64,000 nucleotides of DNA from Amycolatopsis mongoliensis (GTDB lineage Bacteria > Actinomycetota > Actinomycetes > Mycobacteriales > Pseudonocardiaceae): positions 5,766,001 through 5,830,000 of the forward strand of contig NZ_CP127295.1 in assembly GCF_030285665.1 (NCBI RefSeq). The letters run 5' to 3'. The position numbers and the translations under genes were made by a program. Below, in pieces: positions 1 to 8,735 of the stretch. Within the stretch, counting starts at the first letter, position 1. Each line of letters starts with the position of its first letter. Under the pieces are notes generated by a model, which did no database searches, was not told the origin of the DNA, and worked only from the letters and a program-made list of their open reading frames with translations.

Positions 1-1
1 C

Positions 2-1136
<1,135 letters not shown>

Positions 1137-1140
<4 letters not shown>

Positions 1141-1538
1141 CTGAAGACACCGCCACCGAGACGCGTGAAGGCCGGACCGCCGCCGACCTCGACGCCGAAA
1201 CCACGGCCAAGCAGGACCTCGACCTCGCCAAGATCGAGGACGTCGAGGAGGCGATGCGCGACGTCGTCGACCCGGAGCTCGGCATCAACGTCGTCGACCT
1301 CGGCCTGGTCTACGACATCCGCGTCGAGCCGGACAACACCGCCACGATCGACATGACGCTGACGTCGGCGGCTTGCCCGCTGACCGACGTCATTGAAGAC
1401 CAGACGTCGGCGGCGCTGACCTCCGGCGGCCTGGTCAAGGACTTCCGGATCAACTGGGTCTGGATGCCGCCGTGGGGCCCGGAGAAGATCACCGAGGACG
1501 GCCGCGAGCAGCTGCGCGCCCTCGGCTTCACCGTCTGA
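1137..1538 (+). CDS. sufT: SufT-like MIP18/DUF59 Fe-S assembly factor
   Basis: A 133-residue protein with an acidic, low-complexity N-terminus (about residues 1-30) followed by one MIP18 (DUF59) domain. The family motif DPELGINVVDLGLVYD and the conserved cysteine C80 in TSAACPLTD are present. Members act in maturation of Fe-S proteins, and in actinobacteria the gene closes the suf operon. ATG 1137 overlaps the sufU stop. The 3' end runs 11 bp into the convergent DUF4184 gene. The exact client proteins are not known from sequence. Confidence 0.93.
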
Positions 1539-2322
1539 CCTCTTCCGCATCGAGCGGGTCACCTTCCGGGGTGGCCCGCTTTGTGTATAACGACCTATAC
1601 CGCGCGTGCCAGGCCAGCGCGTACAGGACGAGCGCGGTGAGGAACCCGCTGCCGGCGCCGGTGACCGCGAGGTAGGTCGCGTTGCCCACGACGCCGGCGC
1701 GGGTCATCGGGTCGTGGTGGGCCAGGAAGGGCAGCGCCTGCGCCAGGACGCCGGCCAGCGCTCCGACGAGGAGGAGCGCCACCACCGGCCTGCGATGGCG
1801 GGTGGCTCCCGGTGCCGGCGCGGTGGGCGCGGTGCGGTACCAGCGCGCCAGCCACCAGGCGAGGACAGTGGCCCCGGCGATCGTGCTGACCAGCTGGATC
1901 AGTCGTCCGACGTCGACGCCGGTGACCAGCGGGATCCGCAGGAACGGAAACCCGCCGCTTTCGTGGGTGAAGGCGTCCCAGCCGACGTGCGTGGCGGCAC
2001 CGATCACCAGCGAGAGCGCGATCCAGCCCGGCCGCTTCCAGCTGAAGTCGCGGGGGAGCCGTCCGGCCAGGGGGCTTGGCGCCAGCGCCAGCAGCGGCCG
2101 CTTCAAAAGCACGTGGAAGACGGCGAGCAGAACGAGCGCGAGCAGCGGGTCGAGCCACAGGACCGAGGCGAACTCGTGGGTCTTGGTCAGGCCGACGCCG
2201 GGCAGCCGCGGCACGAACCAGAAGACGTCGGGTGCGACGGACCCGGCGACGAGCGCGGAGGTCACCAGCGGCCGTCTCGCCAGCGGCAGCACGGCGGCGG
2301 GATGACTCAGCGTGAACGGCAC
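1528..2322 (-). CDS. DUF4184 family integral membrane protein
   Basis: A 264-residue membrane protein starting PFTLSHPAAVLPL, the hallmark N-terminus of DUF4184, with SVAPDVFWF shortly after. Several hydrophobic segments follow (around residues 60-80, 100-125, 150-175 and near the C-terminus). The GTG start at 2322 is chosen because the family motif begins there; the open frame upstream looks non-coding. The biochemical function is unknown. It is convergent with sufT (11-bp overlap) and starts only 18 bp from the divergent YnfA gene, so the two must share a very compact promoter region. Confidence 0.82.
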   Translation of the reverse strand: MPFTLSHPAAVLPLARRPLVTSALVAGSVAPDVFWFVPRLPGVGLTKTHEFASVLWLDPLLALVLLAVFHVLLKRPLLALAPSPLAGRLPRDFSWKRPGWIALSLVIGAATHVGWDAFTHESGGFPFLRIPLVTGVDVGRLIQLVSTIAGATVLAWWLARWYRTAPTAPAPGATRHRRPVVALLLVGALAGVLAQALPFLAHHDPMTRAGVVGNATYLAVTGAGSGFLTALVLYALAWHARYRSLYTKRATPEGDPLDAEEVRR

Positions 2323-2340
2323 GGCAGTTAGTATCCCGGG

Positions 2341-2673
2341 GTGGTCCTGCGGTCGATCCTCCTGTTCCTGGCCGCGGCGGTCTGCGAAATCGGCGGCGCG
2401 TGGCTGATCTGGCAAGGCGTGCGCGAACACCGCGGCTGGCTCTGGATCGGCGGCGGCCTGGTGGCCCTGGGCCTGTACGGCTTCGTGGCGACGCTCCAGC
2501 CGGACGCCCACTTCGGCCGTATCCTCGCTGCGTACGGCGGGGTGTTCGTGGCGGGCTCGCTGGCCTGGGGGATGGTGGCGGACGGGTACCACCCGGACCG
2601 CTACGACGTGCTCGGCGCGCTGCTGTGCCTGGCGGGCGTCGCGGTGATCATGTACGCGCCCCGGACGGCGTAA
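2341..2673 (+). CDS. YnfA family (UPF0060) small membrane protein
   Basis: A 110-residue protein with four hydrophobic helices and the YnfA hallmarks [14 protein letters not shown] in helix 1 and [17 protein letters not shown] in helix 3. YnfA proteins resemble small multidrug resistance transporters, and some members have been linked to efflux, but the physiological substrate is unsettled. The start is GTG at 2341. The length is normal for the family. It is followed 29 bp later by the signal-peptidase-like gene on the same strand. Confidence 0.88.
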   Translation: MVLRSILLFLAAAVCEIGGAWLIWQGVREHRGWLWIGGGLVALGLYGFVATLQPDAHFGRILAAYGGVFVAGSLAWGMVADGYHPDRYDVLGALLCLAGVAVIMYAPRTA

Positions 2674-2702
2674 CGGCGGCGGTCGCGGCTCGATAGATCA
2701 TC

Positions 2703-3467
2703 GTGACCGAGATGTCCTTTCCGCCCGTACCGCCGTCCACGCCCAAGCCGCGCTCCAGCCTGCGCCTGGTGCTGGTGATGATCGCCGTCATGGTGCTCGG
2801 CGCGGGGGCCGGTGTTTACGGCTTCGCGCGGCTGGTGCTGGGGTACGAGGCTTACGTGATCCAGAGCGAGAACATGAGCCCCACCCTGGCGGAGGGCGAC
2901 CGGCTCGTCGTGCGCCGGGCCGGCGACGCCGAGGTGCACCGTGGGGATCTCGTCACCATCGATCTGAGCGCGTACGCACAGGCGAGCCACGAGGGAGTCA
3001 GTGTCGTCCGCGTGGTCGGGGTTCCCGGGGACACGGTCGCCTGCTGCACCGACGAGCACCTCTCGGTCAACGGCAAGCCGATCACCGAGCCTTATATCAC
3101 TCCGGGTTACGAGGGCCTCTTCGCGTTCTCGGCCAAGGTTCCCGAGGGCACGATCTTCGTCGAGGGCGACAACCGCGGCAATTCCGACGACTCCCGGTTC
3201 AGCGGCCCGGTGCGGTTGTCCGGCGTCGGGGGGTTCGTGGTCGCCACCGGCACGGTGATCACCCCGAAGCCATTGACGCCGGTCACCTCGTTCGCCGACG
3301 CGGGCCTGCCCGGCACGCCGTTCGAAGACACCACGCTGGCCGGCTTGCGGTGGTGGATCGTCGCCGGGGTGGTGCTGTTCATCGCGGGGTTCACCGGGCT
3401 GATCGTGACCGTCGTCCGGAGCGCCGGAAGACGACGAAGAGCAGCCGCAGCCCCACCAGCGCACTGA
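2703..3467 (+). CDS. Signal peptidase I (S26)-like membrane protein, catalytic residues missing
   Basis: A 254-residue protein with N-terminal TM helix (about 20-46), an S26 periplasmic fold and a C-terminal TM helix (about 215-240). Box E is intact (FVEGDNRGNSDDSR). In box B the catalytic Ser before Met is Asn57 (QSENMSPTL), and in box D the general-base Lys of the K-R-x-x-G-x-P-G-D motif is Val102 (VVRVVGVPGD). Both codons were checked (AAC and GTC). By known mechanism this cannot be a normal Ser-Lys peptidase, so it is probably a pseudo-enzyme or works differently. GTG 2703 is used; ATG 2712 is an alternative. The 3' end overlaps the convergent UbiB-like gene by 77 bp. Confidence 0.8.
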   Translation: MTEMSFPPVPPSTPKPRSSLRLVLVMIAVMVLGAGAGVYGFARLVLGYEAYVIQSENMSPTLAEGDRLVVRRAGDAEVHRGDLVTIDLSAYAQASHEGVSVVRVVGVPGDTVACCTDEHLSVNGKPITEPYITPGYEGLFAFSAKVPEGTIFVEGDNRGNSDDSRFSGPVRLSGVGGFVVATGTVITPKPLTPVTSFADAGLPGTPFEDTTLAGLRWWIVAGVVLFIAGFTGLIVTVVRSAGRRRRAAAAPPAH

Positions 3468-5328
3468 TCACCAGCAGGTTGTAGCCGAACACCTGGTGCA
3501 GCGTCAGGTCCGCCGCGATGCGCGGGCCGCCGGTGCCGGTCAGCAGGAGCACCGCCATCAGGCCGGTCGCCGCGCCGACGAAGGCCAGCAGGACCTCGTG
3601 CACCAGGCTCGTGACGACGTCGCGGTCGCGCTCGTCGGAGAAGAGCCGGACGTTCACCGACAGCCTGCCCTCCTCGATGGCCGCGCCGATGCGGTCGACG
3701 CGGCGGGGGATCCGGCGCAGTACCGGTAGCACCGCCAGCACCTCGGTGAGCGCGGTGTGGCGCAGCGAGTCCGGCCGCAGCCGGGCGCCGACCTGCTCGG
3801 CGGCGAACGCGCGGGACTCGGCCAGGACGTCGAACGCGGGGTCCAGCGCGGAGAGCGTTCCTTCGACGGTGGCGAGCGCCCGGAACACCGCGGCGACCGG
3901 CGGCGGCACGCTCAGCCGGAAGTCCGCGACGACCCGGAACAGGCTGGTGAACAAGTCGAGGCCGGGGGAGCGGCCGGGACCGAAGTGGCGGGCCACGAGC
4001 GCGCCGAGGGCGCGGTCGAGGCGCTGCTCGTCGATGTCGCCGGTGCGGTCGACGATCTCCAGCAGCCCGTCGCGCAGGGCCGCCGGGTCGCCGCGGTCCA
4101 GCGCCAGGACGAGGTTCTGCAGGCCGCCGCGCAGCCCGGCGTCGAGCCGGCCGACCGAGCCGAAGTCGAGGAGCCCGAGGCGGCCGTCGGGCAGGAGCAT
4201 GAGGTTGCCCGGGTGCGGGTCGGCGTGGAAGACGCCGCCGACCATCACCTGGTCGAGCAGGCACCGCAGGAGCGACCGCGCGAGCCGCTTGCGGTCGGCC
4301 GCCGGCGCCGTCTCCAGGGGCTTCCCGGCCAGCCGGGACATGACGAGGACGCGCTCGGTGGACAGTGCTTTGTGGACGGTCGGCAGGACGACGTCCGGGC
4401 ACGAAGTCGCGGCGACGGCGGTGATGTTGCGGGCTTCGATGGTGAAGTCGAGCTCCTCGGCCAGCGCTTCGGCGAAGCCGTCGGCGAGCTCGGCGACCCC
4501 GAGCGAGCGTGCCCAGTCCGCACGTTCCTCCAGCGCCGCGGCGACGCGCCGGACGATGTCGATGTCGCGTTCGGCCTGCTCCCGCACGCCCGGGCGCTGG
4601 ACCTTGACCACGACGTCCTCGCCGCCGCGCAGCCGGGCCCGGTAGACCTGCGCGACCGACGCGGCGGCCAGCGGTTCCGGGTCGAACTCGGCGAAGACGT
4701 CGTCGGGCGAGCCACCCAGCTCCTCGGTCAGCACCGCCCACACGGCGTCGGCCTTCGCGGGGGCCACCTGGTCCTGCAGCTTGCCGAGCTCGTCGACGAA
4801 CACCGGCGGCAGCAGGTCCGCGCGCGTCGAGAGCAGCTGGCCGAGCTTCACGAACGTCACGCCGCCCTCCTCCAGCGCGCGGCGCAGGGACCGGGCGAGC
4901 CTGGCGTGCCGGCCCGGCGCGAGATCGGGGTCGCGGCGGCCGACGAGGTAGCGGCCGAGGCCGTGCTTGATCGCGATCCGGCTGATCTGCGAGTACCGGC
5001 GGGCGCGCACGACCTTGGCGCGCGCCGCCCGCAGCCGTCCCGCGCCGGCCGGCAGGGCCATCTCGGCGACGAAGAGGAAGATCAGCGTCGCGAGGAAAGC
5101 GCTGCCCGCCAACGGGATCAGCAGGCCGACGGCCGCGCCGCCGTTGTGCAGCAGGGAAACCGGGAACGCCTGGCCGATGCCGCCCGCGACGAGCCAGCCG
5201 AACCCGGCGCCGCACAGCGCGCGGACGGCGCCGATCCGGACCCCGAGCACCCGCCGCGACGCGACCACCAGCGGCCACAGCACGAGCGCGTAGAGGGGAA
5301 GGGTCAGCAGCCCCAGCAGGATGTCCAT
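3391..5328 (-). CDS. ABC1/UbiB/AarF family atypical kinase
   Basis: A 645-residue protein-kinase-like membrane protein. Two N-terminal hydrophobic segments are followed by a UbiB-type kinase domain: KLGQLLSTRADLLP (the KxGQ motif that replaces the glycine-rich loop), VVKVQRPG with the ATP-site lysine, HADPHPGN as catalytic loop and DFGSVG as metal-binding motif. Two TM helices close the protein. Family members support isoprenoid-quinone or other lipid metabolism through ATPase activity; the role in this menaquinone-type actinobacterium is not determined. The start is ATG 5328. The last 77 bp lie under the convergent S26-like gene. Confidence 0.9.
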   Translation of the reverse strand: MDILLGLLTLPLYALVLWPLVVASRRVLGVRIGAVRALCGAGFGWLVAGGIGQAFPVSLLHNGGAAVGLLIPLAGSAFLATLIFLFVAEMALPAGAGRLRAARAKVVRARRYSQISRIAIKHGLGRYLVGRRDPDLAPGRHARLARSLRRALEEGGVTFVKLGQLLSTRADLLPPVFVDELGKLQDQVAPAKADAVWAVLTEELGGSPDDVFAEFDPEPLAAASVAQVYRARLRGGEDVVVKVQRPGVREQAERDIDIVRRVAAALEERADWARSLGVAELADGFAEALAEELDFTIEARNITAVAATSCPDVVLPTVHKALSTERVLVMSRLAGKPLETAPAADRKRLARSLLRCLLDQVMVGGVFHADPHPGNLMLLPDGRLGLLDFGSVGRLDAGLRGGLQNLVLALDRGDPAALRDGLLEIVDRTGDIDEQRLDRALGALVARHFGPGRSPGLDLFTSLFRVVADFRLSVPPPVAAVFRALATVEGTLSALDPAFDVLAESRAFAAEQVGARLRPDSLRHTALTEVLAVLPVLRRIPRRVDRIGAAIEEGRLSVNVRLFSDERDRDVVTSLVHEVLLAFVGAATGLMAVLLLTGTGGPRIAADLTLHQVFGYNLLVISALVGLRLLFVVFRRSGRRSRSAR

Positions 5329-5497
5329 GCCGCGGAGCAGACCACGGCGGCCGGGCCGGAGGGCTCACGCAGCGGCGGGAGCGGGCTCCCTCCCGCGGGG
5401 GAACTACTTTCGGCCGTGGCCCGGAGCGGCGGTGGACTTCTAACCTGACCGCGCGAACCACGGTGAAGTGTTCCCTGAACCGGACGAAGGAGACACG

Positions 5498-6034
5498 ATG
5501 AACGGACGCGCGATCGGCCGGGTCGTGGCGCTCGCCACGGCCGTCGCGGCCCCGCTGGGCCTGGGGCTCGCGGTCGCCCCCGGCGCTTCGGCGGCAGCCG
5601 TCACGACCTTGTACTACAGCTCGACGGGCGCGCCGGACTACCTCGCCCAGATCGACCGGGGCGCGGCCAACTGGAACGCCGCCGTCACCGACGTGAAGCT
5701 GGTCAAGCGGACTTCGGGGGCGACGATCACGTTCCACGAGATCCACAGCGGCGGTTCGTACACGAACACGAACGGCCACGGCCGCGGCGACGTCTACCTG
5801 GACACGAGCCAGGTGGCCGAGGGCTTCGACCCGACCCGCATCGCGGCGCACGAGCTGGGTCACAACCTCGGCCTGCCCGACCACTACACCGGGCCGTGCA
5901 CGGAGCTGATGTCCGGCCACGGCCCGGGCACGGCGTGCAAGAACGCCCAGCCGAGCGCGGCGGAAGCGGCGAAGGTGCAGTCGTTGTGGGTGAACGGTTT
6001 CGCGGCCACGGAGCTGCGGAAGGTCGCTTACTAG
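5498..6034 (+). CDS. Snapalysin-like secreted zinc metalloprotease (M7)
   Basis: A 178-residue secreted protein. A signal peptide (basic MNGRAIGR, hydrophobic core, AGASAA-type end near residue 30) is followed by a mature domain with the zinc motif HELGHNLGLPD (HExxHxxGxxD), as in Streptomyces small neutral protease. Two cysteines (GPCTEL, TACKNA) probably form a disulfide. ATG 5498 has a clear AAGGAG 5 bp upstream; the longer in-frame start would put the signal peptide behind extra residues. A strong stem-loop follows the stop at once. No LysR-type regulator, often next to snapalysin genes, is present. Confidence 0.92.
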   Translation: MNGRAIGRVVALATAVAAPLGLGLAVAPGASAAAVTTLYYSSTGAPDYLAQIDRGAANWNAAVTDVKLVKRTSGATITFHEIHSGGSYTNTNGHGRGDVYLDTSQVAEGFDPTRIAAHELGHNLGLPDHYTGPCTELMSGHGPGTACKNAQPSAAEAAKVQSLWVNGFAATELRKVAY

Positions 6035-6040
6035 CCGCTG

Positions 6041-6088
6041 GGAGCCTGGTTGCCCACAGCTCGGCCGAGATGTGGACAACCAGGCTCC
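6041..6088. repeat. 18-bp-arm stem-loop after the protease gene, containing DnaA-box-like sequences
   Basis: Arms 6041-6058 and 6071-6088 pair at 17 of 18 positions around a 12-nt loop, starting 7 bp after the protease stop, so a terminator role is plausible although no T-tract follows. Each arm also holds a DnaA-box-like 9-mer: TTGCCCACA (6050-6058) and TTGTCCACA read on the minus strand (6071-6079). The second equals the actinomycete DnaA-box consensus as I recall it. Confidence 0.6.
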
Positions 6089-6220
6089 TTTCGCCGGCGA
6101 TCCGGTTTTCCGTCGGGTCGCGCCGGTACGCTGGAAGCGGGGCCGGACACCCGGAGAGGGCGGGGGCTGCTCCACCGCGAGAGGGAGGCGCCCGCACCCG
6201 CCGGCTGCGAAGATCGACCG

Positions 6221-7444
6221 GTGCGCGTACTCCGCCCCCTGACCAGCAAGGCGACCTACCGCCGCTGGGTCTACCTCGTCCTCGGCGGGGCCATCAGCGT
6301 GCCCTACCTGCTGTTTTCCGCGGTCGCCGTGCCGTCGCTGCTGCCGTTCGTCACCACGCTGGAGCGGGCCACGCTGATCGGCGGCGGACTGACCGTCCTC
6401 GTCCTCGCCGGCACCGCCTTCCTGCCCGCCGTGCACGTCCTGGAGTCCACCGCGGTCCGTGAGCTGCTCGACGACCCCGTGCCGGACGCGCCCGCGAAAC
6501 CCCGCACCCGGCCGGGGCGACGCCGCGCCGCGGTGATGTTCGTGCTGCACGTCGTCGCCGGGTTCGTGGTCAGCTTCTTCAGCCTCGCCGCGCCCGTCGC
6601 GATCGGGGTTTCGATCAGCGCCGTGTTCACCGGGCACCTCCTGCAGACCGCCGAAGGCGGCGAAGTCACGGTGCCGACGGGCTGGGCCTCGGCGTGGCTG
6701 CCCGTCGCGTTCGCCGTCGGTGTGGTGCTGCTGATCTACGCCGTCCGGGCGACCGGCGGCGGGCTGCGCCGGGCCGCGGTCCGGCTGCTGGGGATGACCG
6801 CCGCCGACCGGATCGCCCAGCTGGAACGGCGGACCGGGCAGCTCGCCGAGCGCAACCGGCTGGCCAGGGAGCTGCACGACTCGGTCGGGCACGCGCTGAG
6901 CGTCGTCACCGTCCAGGCGGGCGCCGCCCGGCGGACGCTGCGCACCGACCCGGGCTTCACCGAACGCGCGCTCGGCGCGATCGAGGAGTCCGCCCGCACG
7001 GCCCTCGACGACCTCGACCACGTCCTCGGGCTGCTGCGCGAGGAGGCGGCGGGCCGGGCGCCGCAGCCGGCGCTCACCGAGCTGGAGACCCTGCTCGAAA
7101 CGACGCGGCTGGCCGGCACCGACGTCACGGCGGAGATCAGCGGCGACCTCGCCGCGGTGCCCGCGGTGGTGTCGCGCGAGGTGTACCGGATCCTGCAGGA
7201 ATGCCTGACCAACGCGGTGCGGCACGCCGGTAGGGTCCCGGTGACGGTGGTCGTCGACGTCACGGCGCACGGCCTGGTCGCCCGGGTCGCCAACCCGCTG
7301 GGGACCGGCACGGGCCACCGCGGCGGCCGCGGCCTGCGCGGGATGACCGAACGGGCCGGGGTACTCGGCGGCGAACTGTCGGCCGGGCGGGTGGACGAGC
7401 GGTGGGAGGTCGTGGTGCGGGTGCCGTGGGGGAGCGGGCGATGA
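6221..7444 (+). CDS. NarL-type sensor histidine kinase (HisKA_3)
   Basis: A 407-residue membrane sensor kinase. Four hydrophobic segments (about 17-37, 48-70, 105-135, 158-178) form the input region, then a coiled segment leads to HisKA_3 with the phospho-acceptor His219 in ARELHDSVGHALS, and a C-terminal HATPase domain with NAVRHAG (N box) and GGRGLRGMTERA (G box). GTG 6221 is chosen because the preceding frame has no coding character. The stop overlaps the response regulator start (ATGA), so the two are a coupled pair. The signal is unknown; the short sensor with little extracytoplasmic sequence suggests membrane stress sensing. Confidence 0.92.
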   Translation: MRVLRPLTSKATYRRWVYLVLGGAISVPYLLFSAVAVPSLLPFVTTLERATLIGGGLTVLVLAGTAFLPAVHVLESTAVRELLDDPVPDAPAKPRTRPGRRRAAVMFVLHVVAGFVVSFFSLAAPVAIGVSISAVFTGHLLQTAEGGEVTVPTGWASAWLPVAFAVGVVLLIYAVRATGGGLRRAAVRLLGMTAADRIAQLERRTGQLAERNRLARELHDSVGHALSVVTVQAGAARRTLRTDPGFTERALGAIEESARTALDDLDHVLGLLREEAAGRAPQPALTELETLLETTRLAGTDVTAEISGDLAAVPAVVSREVYRILQECLTNAVRHAGRVPVTVVVDVTAHGLVARVANPLGTGTGHRGGRGLRGMTERAGVLGGELSAGRVDERWEVVVRVPWGSGR

Positions 7445-8094
7445 GCGCCGGGGTGCTGCTGGTCGACGACGAGCCGCTGATCCGCGCCGGGCTGCGGGCG
7501 ATCATCGACAGCGAGGACGACCTGAGCGTGCTCGGCGAGGCCGCCGACGGCGCCGAGGTGCCCGGCCTGGTGGCCCGGCTGCGCCCGGACGTCGTGCTGA
7601 TGGACGTGCGGATGCCCGCGGTCGACGGGATCCGGGCCACCACCCACCTGATGTCCACCTTGGACAATCCGCCGAAGGTGATCGTGGTGACCACGTTCGA
7701 GAACGACGACTACGTCTACGACGCGCTGGTCGCCGGCGCCAGCGGGTTCCTCCTCAAGCGGGCCCGGCCGGAGGAGATCGTGGCGGCGATCCGGACCGTG
7801 GTGACGGGGGAGTCCCTGCTGTTCCCGGCGGCGATCCGCCGCCTCGCGGCCCACCACGCTCCGGCACCGTCGGGCGACGGCCTGGCCGGGGCGGGGCTGA
7901 CCGAGCGCGAGCGCGAGGTGCTGCGGCTGATGGCGGGTGGGCTGTCCAATGTGGAGATCGCGGGGGAGCTGTACCTCGGGATCCAGACGGTGAAGACGCA
8001 CGTGGGCAACGTGCTCGCCAAGCTGGGGGCGCGCGACCGGACCCAGGCGGTGGTCCGGGCGTACGACTCGGGCTTCGTGACCCCCGCGGGCTGA
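7441..8094 (+). CDS. NarL/FixJ-family response regulator
   Basis: A 217-residue response regulator with receiver domain (residues 1-120; acidic pocket D9/D10, phospho-acceptor D55 in VLMDVRMP, switch Thr in VTTF, Lys in FLLKRA) and a C-terminal LuxR-type HTH (LTEREREVLRLMAGGLSN, then IQTVKTHVGNVLAKLG). It is translated in an ATGA overlap with its kinase. It probably controls nearby or unlinked genes and possibly itself; no direct target is evident. The GNAT gene begins 2 bp after its stop and is likely co-transcribed. Confidence 0.95.
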   Translation: MSAGVLLVDDEPLIRAGLRAIIDSEDDLSVLGEAADGAEVPGLVARLRPDVVLMDVRMPAVDGIRATTHLMSTLDNPPKVIVVTTFENDDYVYDALVAGASGFLLKRARPEEIVAAIRTVVTGESLLFPAAIRRLAAHHAPAPSGDGLAGAGLTEREREVLRLMAGGLSNVEIAGELYLGIQTVKTHVGNVLAKLGARDRTQAVVRAYDSGFVTPAG

Positions 8095-8096
8095 CC

Positions 8097-8567
8097 ATGA
8101 CGAACGTCGAAGTCCGCCCCGCCGGTCCCGCCGATTTCGAAGCCGTCGCCGAGCTGCGGTGGCGCTGGGTCGCCGAGCAGGACGGCCTGCCCGGCGACGG
8201 CCGTGCCGCGTTCGTCGCGGAGTTCGCCGCGTGGGCCCGGGAGAACGCGGCCACGCACCGGTGCCTGGTCCTGGCGCGGGCCGGCCGGGTGATCGGCATG
8301 GCGTTCCTCGCGGTCACGCCGCGCGTGCCGACGCCGACGGCGTTCGAGCGGGCCAGCGGCGACGTCCAGTCGGTGTACGTGGTCCCGGAGGCCCGCGACG
8401 GCGGTCTCGGCGGCCTGCTGATCGACGCGACCTTGCGCTTGGCCGAAGAGCTCGGGCTGGAGCGGGTCACGGTGCATTCGTCGAGCCGGGCGGTGCCGGC
8501 GTACGAACGGCAGGGGTTCGCGGTGTCGCCCTCGTTGCTGCAGACGCGGGCGAAGCCGGCGGGCTAG
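8097..8567 (+). CDS. GNAT family N-acetyltransferase
   Basis: A 156-residue GNAT-fold protein. Motif A, which binds acetyl-CoA, is VYVVPEARDGGLGGLLID (R/Q-x-x-G-x-G/A type, here GGLGG), and AYERQGFAV near the end is the usual last beta-strand region. It acts on an unknown small molecule or protein amine. It starts 2 bp after the response regulator and so sits in the same operon as the two-component pair. The acceptor cannot be told from sequence. Confidence 0.88.
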   Translation: MTNVEVRPAGPADFEAVAELRWRWVAEQDGLPGDGRAAFVAEFAAWARENAATHRCLVLARAGRVIGMAFLAVTPRVPTPTAFERASGDVQSVYVVPEARDGGLGGLLIDATLRLAEELGLERVTVHSSSRAVPAYERQGFAVSPSLLQTRAKPAG

Positions 8568-8653
8568 TGTCGCGCGGTGGCAGCCACAGTCAGGAGGCCG
8601 GACCCGTGCGGAGCTGGCCGTGGCCGCGCCGGTTCGCGGGTCTGCCGCGGCTT

Positions 8654-8699
8654 GTCGTGAGTGAGAAACAGGGTTAGAACACGGTTTCTCACTCACGAC
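8654..8699. repeat. 46-bp intergenic palindrome, family A copy 1
   Basis: Perfect 16-bp arms (8654-8669 and 8684-8699) with a 14-nt centre. Ends are GTCGTGAGTG and CACTCACGAC, and the centre has GGGTTAGAAC. It lies between convergent genes (GNAT and cysNC). The same length and ends recur at 15133 and 46420. In this copy the stem interior is AGAAAC/GTTTCT. Confidence 0.9.
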
Positions 8700-8735
8700 C
8701 CCGGGCCACTGCCAGCGAACCTCGGACGCGCGACG

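Noticed and set aside
3107..7318. A 1403-codon open frame on the minus strand
   Set aside because: It runs antisense or out of frame through the S26-like, UbiB-like, protease and kinase genes, and its translation is Arg/Pro/Gly-rich without motifs; an artefact of high GC.
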